In this document: positions 35,866 through 44,851 of the stretch, piece by piece
How positions within the stretch are numbered: position 1 is the first letter of the stretch
Layout: every line of letters starts with the position of its first letter
From: Chaetoderma sp. LZ-2023a
Taxonomy: Eukaryota; Mollusca; Caudofoveata; Chaetodermatida; Chaetodermatidae
DNA length: 64,000 nucleotides
Direction: 5' to 3'
Assembly: GCA_034401795.1 (NCBI GenBank)
Contig: CM067359.1
Span: 146,574,233 to 146,638,232 of the forward strand
Program-made: the position numbers and the translations under genes
Notes under the pieces: generated by a model
Told to the model about the DNA's origin: nothing
Databases searched by the model: none
Seen by the model: only the letters and a program-made list of their open reading frames with translations

Positions 35866-36043
35866 ATACTTACCTCCCTAATACTTTTGATATTGCTAAA
35901 TATTGGCTTTCACTCAATAAACACTCAGATTAAAACAGTTAGGTGCCCCTACTGGGCAGGGAGTCAGAGCGTAGTCTGGCGGATGCCAGCCCCACCACCG
36001 CGCATGCGCAGACTAGCACTTCCTCTTTGCTAATTTATTGGCT
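35866..36043 (+). repeat. Left inverted terminal repeat, DIRS family A copy 2
   Basis: It starts ATACTTACCTCCCTAATAC and ends CTAATTTATTGGCT, and is inverted at 42691-42867 with very few differences. It contains two small hairpins (TGCCC/GGGCA near 35943 and CTGGC/GCCAG near 35978) and the palindrome GCGCATGCGC. Confidence 0.92.
36000..36009. promoter_or_regulatory. GCGCATGCGC palindrome in the DIRS left end (NRF-1-type site)
   Basis: The NRF-1 consensus in animals is YGCGCATGCGCR, and here the context is CGCGCATGCGCA. It sits about 130 bp before the first ATG-led leader near 36135, where a promoter is expected. It is repeated at 60100-60109 and, inverted, in each right end. Function is inferred. 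Confidence 0.5.
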
Positions 36044-36949
36044 AAGAGACTACACATGCTTTTGTGCTGGTGCTTTTTGTGACTCATTTATAAACGTTTT
36101 TGACACAATTTTGAACTGTTGTTACCTGAGAAAGATGGCAGAAAGAGTAACTTCGCCACAGGAGGGCCTTGGACCTTTAAATCAGGTGACTTCTAGTAAA
36201 ACTAGCGAGTTTTGTCCCGTTGTAATGTGTTTCCGGGACTAGCGCTAAACGTGATAAGCGCCTTGATTAGTTGGTTTATTTCAACTAGGTGCTATATAAG
36301 ACTAATCTCTCTTTGTGTTTATGTCCACAGGTCTGTGTGAAGAAATATTATGGACATGACATCAACAGAGGGTTTGTGTCTCTCCACCATGGTTCCATTT
36401 CCTACTAATACTGTTAGGTTATCTAACCAAAAATTCTATGTCCAGTGAGTTGGAGGCCTATTATAAAGGTCTTCTCACTTTGCCCTCTTGATCCAATTCC
36501 TTCCCCTAGAGGTGGAGAGAGTTAAGAGGCGGTCAGTGGTGGAGTGCTCCAGTTCATCAGGTTGGATGGTTTGTCTAGACAAGGTGTCAGGTATCTAATT
36601 ATTGATATGAGGTGATGTTAATTATTTAGAGGAAAGGGAGATAATTAACTTTATTTGCCATTGTTATCAGTATATATCTGATGCTTGTATAGTCGAAATG
36701 TCCATTCTGTACATGTTCTGGTTAGAGATACAATTCGTCCTTGCACTGGGATGTTTGTTGGGGATCGATTTTTTCCTGTCATAGGATTAATGACGTCATA
36801 ATCAGCCTTGCTCTTTATTTCAATTAAAGTTGTCCGAAGCTGGTTTTCTGATAAATTATGATCTTTATGATCATTTTCCTTCTCTTGAGTTGGTGAGTTT
36901 CTAAGCTTAACTAGTTTGCTCATACTCCTCGTCCTTTGCCCTTTTTCAG
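36044..36949 (+). other. Leader region of DIRS family A copy 2
   Basis: A short ATG-led leader frame begins at 36135 (MAERVTSPQEG...). It recurs at 60235, and leaders of similar length and position begin the other families at 8846 and 20787. The remainder of this 0.9 kb stretch is T-rich and non-coding up to the pyrimidine tract before 36950. How gag is entered is not settled by the sequence, since the gag frame has no early ATG of its own. Confidence 0.5.
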
Positions 36950-39022
36950 AGACCTGGTTGTGCGTCCTGTGGACGATTTTTGAGGGATAAGTTTGGCCCT
37001 CATCTCTGTTTCCAGTGTAGCCCCTGTGGTCCCTTGCTTAATTGCGAGATATGTAAGCACTGGGGGGGCGAGTTAATGTCCGAATTCTTGTGCTTACAGG
37101 CGAAGGACAAGGTGGAGGAGGAGAAGAAGAAGCAGAAGAAAGAGGGTGTAAGTAAGAAGGGTAAGAGGAAGGCCTCGTCCGCGGTGGATATGGAGGCCTT
37201 CCGGACCGAGATGTTGGGAGAGATGAGGAGGACAATCAAGGATTTGGTTCCAGAGTTGCTTCGTGGCATGCTTCCTGGACCAAATCCTTTATTGACCTCA
37301 TCATCTGCTTCGGAGCAGGTAATCCCCACCTCTGAATCAACGTTCCTTAGTACGCTTCCGTTGTTTGATGATTCAGAGGTGGCCCCATTAGAGGGGGCGT
37401 TCCACGGCCCTGGCAGCAGGCTTATTGCCGCGCCCAATAGGGACCGTGGACGGTCGTCGCTGGAACCCGCGGGCTGCTTATCAGTCCAGGGGTATCCGCA
37501 CACCGCGGGTGCCAGTACCTCGTACGGCACCTTCCCTGGCCAGTCCGGGTTAGCTCTCTTTGCTGACCCGGAGTCTAATCTCTCTGGCCAGGAGGATGAG
37601 GATTACCTGTTGGGGTCGCCGTCTGAAGACGTGGACATGGATTATGACGTCTGTGCACCCCTCGCGGGGAATACAGGCGCCTTTTTCCATGGTTCTACTC
37701 TTCCAGGGGTAGAATCCACGGTTCAGACTGTGGCCCTGGGCGCTGAAGGCCAGCGGTACCGCATACCTCGGCTTGCCGAGAGTGTCGCTGGTGCTGGCCG
37801 GGGCCGTGGTGGGCCGGTATATGCCCCGCGCTCTACCACGGCGCCTGCTCCTGGTCAAACCAGTGATATTAGCATGCCGGTATTGTCAGGCCCGCATGTT
37901 CTCCCTGGCTTGCCAGGCATAGCAGCGTACCCGCCGTCAAGCTCTGTTGCTTGCGCTCTGGAGGAAGACGAAGGCCCCCGTCTTGTAGAGCGCTCGCAGT
38001 TAGCCACGGAGGAGGATTGGTCTGACGCTTGCCAGTGGTTGGTAAGTGTTAGACCAGATCTGCCCGTGGAGCAGTCGCCTAGCCAGCGTGAGCACAGGCC
38101 GTGGTTAGCTGGTAAGCCTGCTGCTAACGCTATGCCTTCTCTGCCGCTGGCAGAGCATGTCGTTGACATGTTCGAGGCGGCGGAGACGTCCATTAAGTCG
38201 AGTGGACGTCTCGCTAAGGCCCCGCGCGAGGTGGCCAGGCGTTGTCGCATCGTGCCCCTGGACTACCAGCGGTACGGTGTGGTACCGAAGCCGAGCGTGG
38301 ATGACCGCGCGGCTTTGGGTGAGGATGCGCGGCCAGGCTCCCGTTCTGACACGGGAGTCTTGTGTTCGAACGCGTTGCGTTCAGCAAATGCCGCGTTGCG
38401 TGATGCGGAGGAGAGTGGGAGGGCTTCGATTGCCGCTTTGTCCCACGTCTCCCAGCTGTTACAAGGGGTAGTAACAGCATCCGCATCGCGCCAGCCAAGT
38501 CCGGTCACAGTCCAGCGAGCCATCCAGGATGGTATCAACCTGGCTCTGGGCTGTATGACGTGGGCGGTGACCAGGAGTGTCCGGGCAAGGCGCACTTTTG
38601 CCTTGGATAATCTGTGCCCGTCCCAGGACCTCTACAATAGGCTACTACGTACGCCTATGACAGGTCCTGGTCTCTTTGGAGGTGAGGGGTGTAGGCACCT
38701 CCAGGAGACGGTTACTCTGGTCAATAACCAGAGGGCGCTGCGCGAGCAGTTTGAGGTGCTTCGTCGTGCCAACGTTCGCGCCGCACCCCCTGCGTATCGT
38801 CCCCTGCAGGCTCGAGGTGGTAGTGGCCAGGTCAGAGGCCAACCACCATCGCAGCGCCGGCCTCGGCCGCGTGCAATTCGGCCAGCAGCGAGGGGGGCGC
38901 AGGCTCCTCAGGCGCAGTCAGCCAGGCAGCCGCCCGCGCACCGCGGTGCGCCGCCCGCACACCGTGGTGCGCGCGGTGCTGGTCGTGGCGCGCGAGGATC
39001 TGGGCGGGGTAATCGTTCCTGA
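36950..39022 (+). CDS. Gag-like protein of DIRS family A copy 2
   Basis: About 690 codons are open. The head has a Cys/His module (CASCGRF, HLCFQCSPCG, CEICKHW), probably zinc-binding. A Lys/Glu-rich stretch comes next (KDKVEEEKKKQKK), then a short helix-forming segment (EMLGEMRRTIKDLVPELLRG) and a long acidic, Pro/Gly/Ser-rich middle. A conserved part follows (SRPRARW-like region excluded; in frame HVVDMFEAAETSIKSSGRLA to AIQDGINLAL). The tail is an Arg/Gly box (RGAGRGARGSGRG) suited to RNA binding. Gag is expected to package the element RNA. It overlaps the RT frame by about 350 bases. Confidence 0.82.
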   Translation, partial: RPGCASCGRFLRDKFGPHLCFQCSPCGPLLNCEICKHWGGELMSEFLCLQAKDKVEEEKKKQKKEGVSKKGKRKASSAVDMEAFRTEMLGEMRRTIKDLVPELLRGMLPGPNPLLTSSSASEQVIPTSESTFLSTLPLFDDSEVAPLEGAFHGPGSRLIAAPNRDRGRSSLEPAGCLSVQGYPHTAGASTSYGTFPGQSGLALFADPESNLSGQEDEDYLLGSPSEDVDMDYDVCAPLAGNTGAFFHGSTLPGVESTVQTVALGAEGQRYRIPRLAESVAGAGRGRGGPVYAPRSTTAPAPGQTSDISMPVLSGPHVLPGLPGIAAYPPSSSVACALEEDEGPRLVERSQLATEEDWSDACQWLVSVRPDLPVEQSPSQREHRPWLAGKPAANAMPSLPLAEHVVDMFEAAETSIKSSGRLAKAPREVARRCRIVPLDYQRYGVVPKPSVDDRAALGEDARPGSRSDTGVLCSNALRSANAALRDAEESGRASIAALSHVSQLLQGVVTASASRQPSPVTVQRAIQDGINLALGCMTWAVTRSVRARRTFALDNLCPSQDLYNRLLRTPMTGPGLFGGEGCRHLQETVTLVNNQRALREQFEVLRRANVRAAPPAYRPLQARGGSGQVRGQPPSQRRPRPRAIRPAARGAQAPQAQSARQPPAHRGAPPAHRGARGAGRGARGSGRGNRS

Positions 39023-41153
39023 TGGGACGGTTACCGCGGTGAGAACCGCGCCGGTGTTTCGGGCAGAGGAGACAGTGCCGCTCTTGCACTCCTTCTGTCC
39101 ACCTCTATCCCTAGGTGGACCGGTGGGAGGCCGGCTAGCCGACCACATGCAAGAGTGGGAACGGTTAACTCAGGACCGTTTAGTCTTGCGATGGCTTTCA
39201 GTCGGGTATCATCCCGATTGGATGACAGGCCCGCCATCGCGACTGTCTCTAGTGCCGATCTGGACTCCAAATCCGAGAGATCCAGATCAAAGGTTGTGTA
39301 TCGAGGAGGAAATAAATTCCCTCATACAAAAAGAAGCTATTCAGCCGGCACAGAGGTGTCCGGGCTTCTATTCAACCCTGTTCTTAGTAACAAAGAACAC
39401 CGGAGGGTGGAGACCAATTCTCAACCTCAAGCCATTGAACAAGTTCATAGAGACGCCCAGTTTCAAGATGGAGACTGTGCGCTCGGTGTTGGCGGGGTTA
39501 GAGAGGGGAATGTGGACAGCGTCGATAGATTTGAAGGACGCTTATTTCCACATCCCCATACACAGGCGTTTCCGTCGCTTCCTGAGATTTGCATTCCAGG
39601 GCAGACAGTGGGAATTCAGGGTGCTACCCTTCGGAATTTCCACGGCTCCTCGGGTTTTCACCCGTGTGGTTCTTGCGATCACCGCATACCTCCGCAGGAG
39701 AAGCATAGCAGTCCACACGTACATAGACGACTGGCTGTTGAAAGCACACACCCGGGAAAGTTTATCGGCCAGTCTGGAGATTGTTTTGAAAACTCTCACA
39801 GACTTAGGCTGGATGATCAATTTCCCAAAATCAGAGCTGATTCCATCCCAGAAGTTTGTTTACCTGGGGATGTTCTTCGATCTAGAGACAGGATATGTTT
39901 ATCCTACTCAGGAGAGAGTTCAGAAACTCATCTCATTAATTCAGTCGGTGTGCGACAGTCGTCATGTCCTGGCACGGGTTTACTTGAGAATGCTGGGGTT
40001 GATGGTTTCATTGGAACCAGTCATTCCTCAGGCCGCCTTACGCAGGCGGCCGATCCAGTTATTTCTCATGACACAATGGACCCAGAGTACAGGTTCGCTG
40101 GACTCGAATGTGTCAGTGTTGGCGCCTCTGATTCATCACCTGCAATGGTGGTTGGACACAGAGAATCTCTTGGTGGGGGTTATGCTAACCCCTCCCCACC
40201 CTCAGGTGACTGTGTATACAGATGCATCGATGGAGGGCTGGGGAGCTTGCCTGGAAGAGTCCACGATATCAGGGCTTTGGAATCTGGAACAGTCAAAGGA
40301 ACATATAAATCTACTGGAGCTAAGAGCAGTAGTCCTGGGCCTGGAACATTTCTTACAGAAAGTTCAGGGCAAGATTGTTCTTATTCGTTCAGACAACTCA
40401 ACAGTTGTGACTTACATAAACCGCCAGGGCGGAACGAAGTCGCCCAGTCTCTGTATGATGACATGGAGACTGCTTTGTTGGTGTCTGGATCACCAGATTA
40501 CCTTGAAAGCAGTTCATATTCCGGGAAGGTTAAACCTGCTAGCAGACTCATTGAGCCGAAGGATGAGTGTTTTACCCACGGAATGGCAACTAAATCAATG
40601 TGTGGCGGATCGTCTGTTCGACCATTGGGGGAAACCCAACATCGATTTGTTCGCAACGAAGAAGAATGCGAAGATGACGACGTACGTCTCTCCGATTCCG
40701 GATCCAAGCGCTTTCGCAACAGATGCGTTAGCTATCAGCTGGGGGAGAATGTATGCATACGCATTCCCTCCAGCAATCCTGATTCCAAAAATTCTTCAGA
40801 AAATCAGACAAGAGGAATGCCAAGTGCTTCTGATCGCCCCGGATTGGCCAAGCCGATCATGGTATACGGATCTGCTGGACCTTCTGGTCTGCAATCCGGT
40901 TCCTCTGCCTCTGATGGACGATATTATCTTCCAGGGCAAGGTCCTTCACAACAATCCGTCAATGTTCAGATTGACTGCGTGGATGTTGTCAAGGAATCTA
41001 GAATTAAGGAGGGCTTTTCTGAGCAAGCAGCCATGTTTATGGCCAAAGCCAGGAGGGGGTCAACCTCCAGAGCATATAATTATAAAATCAACAGATTTGC
41101 AGAATGGTGCTCAAAAAGATGTATTGATCCAATGGATTCATCTATTCAAGTAG
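38676..41153 (+). CDS. Reverse transcriptase / RNase H protein of DIRS family A copy 2
   Basis: 825 codons are open. RT motifs: PILNLKPLNKF (about residue 270), SIDLKDAYFHIPI (motif A), LPFGISTAPRVFT (motif B), YIDDWLLKA (motif C) and WMINFPKSELIPSQ with FVYLGMFFD (motifs D/E). RNase H: VYTDASMEGWGACLE, LLELRAVVLGLE, RSDNSTVVTYIN, LADSLSRR. The C-terminal segment PDPSAFATDALAISW to ILIPKILQKI is DIRS-typical. The true start is uncertain because the first 150 codons overlap gag. It copies element RNA into DNA, which the recombinase then integrates as a circle. Confidence 0.92.
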   Translation: MEVRGVGTSRRRLLWSITRGRCASSLRCFVVPTFAPHPLRIVPCRLEVVVARSEANHHRSAGLGRVQFGQQRGGRRLLRRSQPGSRPRTAVRRPHTVVRAVLVVAREDLGGVIVPDGTVTAVRTAPVFRAEETVPLLHSFCPPLSLGGPVGGRLADHMQEWERLTQDRLVLRWLSVGYHPDWMTGPPSRLSLVPIWTPNPRDPDQRLCIEEEINSLIQKEAIQPAQRCPGFYSTLFLVTKNTGGWRPILNLKPLNKFIETPSFKMETVRSVLAGLERGMWTASIDLKDAYFHIPIHRRFRRFLRFAFQGRQWEFRVLPFGISTAPRVFTRVVLAITAYLRRRSIAVHTYIDDWLLKAHTRESLSASLEIVLKTLTDLGWMINFPKSELIPSQKFVYLGMFFDLETGYVYPTQERVQKLISLIQSVCDSRHVLARVYLRMLGLMVSLEPVIPQAALRRRPIQLFLMTQWTQSTGSLDSNVSVLAPLIHHLQWWLDTENLLVGVMLTPPHPQVTVYTDASMEGWGACLEESTISGLWNLEQSKEHINLLELRAVVLGLEHFLQKVQGKIVLIRSDNSTVVTYINRQGGTKSPSLCMMTWRLLCWCLDHQITLKAVHIPGRLNLLADSLSRRMSVLPTEWQLNQCVADRLFDHWGKPNIDLFATKKNAKMTTYVSPIPDPSAFATDALAISWGRMYAYAFPPAILIPKILQKIRQEECQVLLIAPDWPSRSWYTDLLDLLVCNPVPLPLMDDIIFQGKVLHNNPSMFRLTAWMLSRNLELRRAFLSKQPCLWPKPGGGQPPEHIIIKSTDLQNGAQKDVLIQWIHLFK

Positions 41154-41992
41154 TAGCTGATTTCCTCTGTCACCTCTATGATGCCTATAGCCTCAAGCCT
41201 AACTCTATTGCTGGTTATAAGTCAGCATTAATGTCTGTTATTCCTTGCTTGGCTAAGAGGGGAAGTGATGAAGTAAATACATTAAATGTATTAATTAAAG
41301 GCATGGGCAATCTAAGACCAAGGAATCCACCGGTGATTCCGTCTTGGAGTTTATCGCTAGTGCTTCAAGTACTAGGTGATAAGCCTTTTGAACCACTTAG
41401 TTCCATTTCTATGAAACTGTTAACACTGAAGACTGTGTTTTTAATTGCTGCGGCCTCGGCTAGGCGTAGGAGTGAAATTCATGCCTTATCAGCCGAGGAT
41501 GACCGTTTTGTGGTTTCAGGGGAAGGCCTTAAGCTGCTACCTAGGATTAATTTCTTGGCTAAAAATCAGTCGTTGAAATATCCAGGTCAACCTATTATTT
41601 TGCCTGCTTTAACTAGATATGATCCTAATTCTAAAGCATGGTGTCCTGTCCGGGCGCTTTGCCGGTACAAGCAACGTACGGCGGAGTGGCGCACCGATCA
41701 GTCAGCGTTATGGTTGTCATATATTGAACCCCATGGCAGGGCTTCTAAGGACACCATTTCCAGGTGGATTGTAGAATGCATTCAGTTTTGCCATAAATCC
41801 GCCACCGGGAAGCAGGTTGACGTGGCCAAGGCTCACAGTGTCCGCGGCGTAGTGACATCCACTGCCCTATTTAATGGGGTCCCTGTGGATGATATTATGT
41901 CGGTGGCTCAGTGGCACTGTGAGTCAAGTTTTACAGACCATTATCTCCGTGACACCTCTAATCCTCTCGCCTTGTCGATTTTGAAAAAATAA
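39155..41992 (+). CDS. Tyrosine recombinase frame of DIRS family A copy 2
   Basis: The frame is open for 945 codons, but the recombinase domain fills only about the last 330 (from near 41007). Core-binding: TSRAYNYKINRFAEWC. Catalytic: ASARRRSEIHAL (Arg), KAHSVRGVV (HxxR), SVAQWHCESS (Trp/His) and TDHYLRDTSNP (Tyr). The upstream 1.85 kb of open frame lies wholly over RT/RNase H in another frame. It is open in family B too, which is odd (see findings). The domain start overlaps the RT end by about 150 bases. Confidence 0.9.
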   Translation: MGTVNSGPFSLAMAFSRVSSRLDDRPAIATVSSADLDSKSERSRSKVVYRGGNKFPHTKRSYSAGTEVSGLLFNPVLSNKEHRRVETNSQPQAIEQVHRDAQFQDGDCALGVGGVREGNVDSVDRFEGRLFPHPHTQAFPSLPEICIPGQTVGIQGATLRNFHGSSGFHPCGSCDHRIPPQEKHSSPHVHRRLAVESTHPGKFIGQSGDCFENSHRLRLDDQFPKIRADSIPEVCLPGDVLRSRDRICLSYSGESSETHLINSVGVRQSSCPGTGLLENAGVDGFIGTSHSSGRLTQAADPVISHDTMDPEYRFAGLECVSVGASDSSPAMVVGHRESLGGGYANPSPPSGDCVYRCIDGGLGSLPGRVHDIRALESGTVKGTYKSTGAKSSSPGPGTFLTESSGQDCSYSFRQLNSCDLHKPPGRNEVAQSLYDDMETALLVSGSPDYLESSSYSGKVKPASRLIEPKDECFTHGMATKSMCGGSSVRPLGETQHRFVRNEEECEDDDVRLSDSGSKRFRNRCVSYQLGENVCIRIPSSNPDSKNSSENQTRGMPSASDRPGLAKPIMVYGSAGPSGLQSGSSASDGRYYLPGQGPSQQSVNVQIDCVDVVKESRIKEGFSEQAAMFMAKARRGSTSRAYNYKINRFAEWCSKRCIDPMDSSIQVVADFLCHLYDAYSLKPNSIAGYKSALMSVIPCLAKRGSDEVNTLNVLIKGMGNLRPRNPPVIPSWSLSLVLQVLGDKPFEPLSSISMKLLTLKTVFLIAAASARRRSEIHALSAEDDRFVVSGEGLKLLPRINFLAKNQSLKYPGQPIILPALTRYDPNSKAWCPVRALCRYKQRTAEWRTDQSALWLSYIEPHGRASKDTISRWIVECIQFCHKSATGKQVDVAKAHSVRGVVTSTALFNGVPVDDIMSVAQWHCESSFTDHYLRDTSNPLALSILKK

Positions 41993-42521
41993 CTAGGCAT
42001 ATATATTTTTGATGGGGTTTCCTCATTGCTTATATATTTCACAATTAATTTATGGAAACAACCACTAATTTGGGACTGCATCGATCTTCACCAATGGGAA
42101 GAGGATGTCAGCAGCCATTTCAACAAGGTCAGTCTTGTGGGTGTGTTGTCCATTGTTGATTGTCTTGTCACGTTACCCGTTATTTATATGATGATGGTTT
42201 TGTGTATTTATGTGGTTCATTGTTGAGAGTATACGAAAATGGAGTTTTTTCGTCTCTGTCCTGTAGTACATGGCACTTGTACGTAGAGAGCGTATAGGAC
42301 ATTGAGGTCATTCGACTCTTCCTCCCAGGAAGGAGGGGGGGAGCGCATATGACATTCGGTCATCTCTCATACATCGGCGGTGTTATCCGATGGTTAGTCA
42401 AATCCTGACTGTTTTTTCATACAGTTTCAGAAGTTTAAGTGCCTTAAACGCAGAAAAGCGTATGGGGATGAGCTGGTCTTTTGACCTCGCCTCCCTCCCG
42501 CCGAATTCACTGTCGAATTCT

Positions 42522-42622
42522 GGCAATATCAAAAGTATTAGGGAGGTAAGTATACTCTTGATGTGAAATAAACGAAATCAAGGATTTCTTTTTTCACGAG
42601 AGAGTTGATACTTACCTCCCTA
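42522..42622 (+). repeat. Internal complementary region, DIRS family A copy 2
   Basis: GGCAATATCAAAAGTATTAGG through CTCTTGATGTGAAA is the reverse complement of 35851-35894. TAAACGAAATCAAGGATTTC through GAGTTGATACTTACC is the reverse complement of 42855-42906. Together they encode the joined-end sequence of a circular form. Confidence 0.92.
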
Positions 42623-42634
42623 GATACGGACCCG

Positions 42635-42655
42635 GCCTCTCCACCCCACAGAGGC
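42635..42655 (+). other. Conserved hairpin, DIRS family A copy 2
   Basis: GCCTCT - CCACCCCAC - AGAGGC, 12 bases after the complementary region, as in the other DIRS copies. Confidence 0.7.
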
Positions 42656-42690
42656 TCGGTCTTCAGGCTCTTTATAGTTGCATGTGTATC

Positions 42691-42906
42691 AGCCAATAAA
42701 TTAGTCAGAGGAAGTGCTAGTCTGCGCATGCGCGGTGGTGGGGCTGGCATCCGCCAGACTACGCTCTGACTCCCTGCCCAGTAGGGGCACCTAACTGTTT
42801 TAATCTGAGTGTTTATTGAGTGAAAGCCAATATTTAGCAATATCAAAAGTATTAGGGAGGTAAGTATCAACTCTCTCGTGAAAAAAGAAATCCTTGATTT
42901 CGTTTA
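42691..42906 (+). repeat. Right inverted terminal repeat and terminus, DIRS family A copy 2
   Basis: It mirrors 35866-36043. The final 39 bases (ending GATTTCGTTTA) are specific to the right end. The core GAGGTAAGTAT reads as a perfect splice-donor-like sequence on the sense strand. Confidence 0.92.
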
Positions 42907-44470
42907 TTTTGGCGGGAAAAGGATCCAAGATGGCCATCAAACCGTTCATCCGACAGTATTGAAAATGGCAAATTTGGAATCAGAAGACCCAAAAACCTAT
43001 GTAAAACCAATTTCGGCTTCAAATTTCCACAAATAAAGAAATTCAAAATGGCCACCCATCATGCTGAATTTTGATTGGTCGCTGGCGGCCGTATTTTTTT
43101 ACATATCAATTTCTCTTGAACAACCTGTAATACCCCTCAGTCCCTAATCATACCAGCCAAATTTTGGCCCGATCCTTTCAGTGGTTCTGGAGAAGAACTC
43201 ATTTTCACGAAGACTAGGTCATTCAATATGGCCACCCAAGTTTTCAGCCAATCAAATTCCCTTGAGCAAACTTGGTTCAGCCGATGCCCTAGATGATATT
43301 TCATGAGTTTTGAATCAATCCACCAAGTGGTTTCAGACGAGAAGATTTTTAAAAACGTTTCCCGAAATACTACAAAATCCAAAATGGCTGCCGCCATAAT
43401 AGGCCGACCAGCATTGTTTGAACAAAATCGAATTTCTATTACCTAACGATGCTTCCTGCAAAATATAATTGAAATCCACCCAGTGGTTGACGAGGAGAAG
43501 GCATTTTAACTTTCCAATTGCTTTACTATGGGGAATTTGGCGGGAGACGAATCCAAGATCGCAGCCAAACCGCCGATCGAACAAATTTGAAAATGCCAGA
43601 TTTGGATTTCTCGACCCCAAAAACATATATAGGCACAATTTGGGCATCAAAATCCATTAAATAGAAAATTCAACATGGCCGCCACAAAGCTTGATGCTGA
43701 TTTATTCCATACGGAAATCCACTCTCCGCTGTTTCTGACCAAATTTCACCTCATTCCGTTCAGTGGTTCTGGAGAAGATTTTTAAAACCGCTGGAAAATT
43801 TTCCACAAAATCCAAGATGGCCACCAACCTATCTAGAAAATCATATCTATTCACACGGGAAAAGTTTACCCTAATAAGGCCCTCTTGCCATGCCAAGCTT
43901 GAATTTCACCGGCATTTTTGTCTTCGCGCTATCCGCGAACAAAAATAACGGCGGAATAGTAATTTTCCCATTGGTTTACTATGGGAGATTTTGTCAGGAA
44001 ATGAATCCAAGATGGCGGCCAAACCGTTAATCCGACAGATTCAAAAATGCCAGATTTTGAATTTCTCGACCTCCAAAACCTATATATGACCAATTTGAGC
44101 TTTAAATTTCATCAAACAAAAAAATTCAATATTTCCGCCAGAGGGCTTGATTCTGATTGGTCCATACGCAAATCCGTTTTTTTCGAGCTATCGACTTCTC
44201 TTGAACAAACTTTTATGAGACCCACTCTCCGATGATTTTCACTATATTTCAGCTCATTCCCTTCAGTGGTTCTGGAGAAGATTTTTTAAAACGTGGGAAA
44301 AAGTTTGCTCTAATAAGGCCCTCTTGCCATGCAAAGCTTGAATTTCATCGGCATTTTTGTCTTCGCGTTATTCGCGAACAAAAAAAGCACAATAATAAAA
44401 TAAATAAAAAATAAAATAAATGGAACGAATATAATAGGGTGCCAAGCATCACTTTGGCCTCCTAATTATA
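42907..44470 (-). repeat. Dispersed repeat, right part (continues 35486-35850)
   Basis: TTTTGGCGGGAAAAGGATCC, CCAAGATGG(C)C and GAGCAAACTTGGTTCAGCC are reverse complements of phrases in the AGCTCACC repeat, repeated about every 500-600 bp. It ends in an A/T-rich stretch (AAAATAAATAAAAAATAAAA) and GGTGCCAAGCATCACTTTGG. No gene. Confidence 0.65.
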
Positions 44471-44750
44471 TTATTGTTTCACTTACAGTCGAAATACTGA
44501 CTGATTAAGTGGAAGGGCTGATTCTTGAGTATACTTATTCATTGTAACAGACCATAAACTCATTCCAATTTGAAAATCTAATTAAGTTATTGGTAGTTTT
44601 TTCATAATTCAGAAGTTGTAGTAGCTTCTTTGCACTCTCCTGTACTGCTCTAGCCGAGACATGGGGCTGACACGGGGCTGGTGAGTGTTGCCTCCCTTTT
44701 TGACAGCCCTCAGAAATTTGACTTTCTTGTCTGTCGAAATCCGGAGTTTA

Positions 44751-44850
44751 TCATAATAGTACATCTGGTAAGTATTATTCGAAGGAGAACCAAAAAAGCA
44801 TCCGCTTTTGTTTTTACAAGAATTGATAATACTTACTAGATGTACTATGG
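44751..44850 (+). repeat. Internal complementary region, DIRS family C
   Basis: TCATAATAGTACATCTGGTAAG through TATTCGAAG is complementary to 25161-25195. AAAAAGCATCCGCTTTTG through GATAATACTTAC is complementary to 45060-45112. This links the two ends that are now 20 kb apart. Confidence 0.85.
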
Positions 44851-44851
44851 C

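Larger units (their letters stand above)
35851..42906 (+). mobile_element. DIRS-type retroelement, family A copy 2 (looks whole)
   Basis: This 7.06 kb element has inverted terminal repeats of about 178 bp (35866-36043 and 42691-42867), unequal outer ends, an internal complementary region (42522-42622) and three long overlapping frames for gag, RT/RNase H and tyrosine recombinase. All the expected catalytic motifs can be read. It differs from copy 1 by roughly 1 percent, so it inserted recently. It lies in an antisense dispersed repeat whose halves join as GGCAA|TTTTGGCGGG without duplication, as expected for recombinase-mediated insertion. Confidence 0.94.

Noticed and set aside
37000-37530. 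Long minus-strand frame opposite gag (also at 61115-61633)
   Set aside because: G/C-rich third positions of gag keep the antisense open. It has no start context or known domain.
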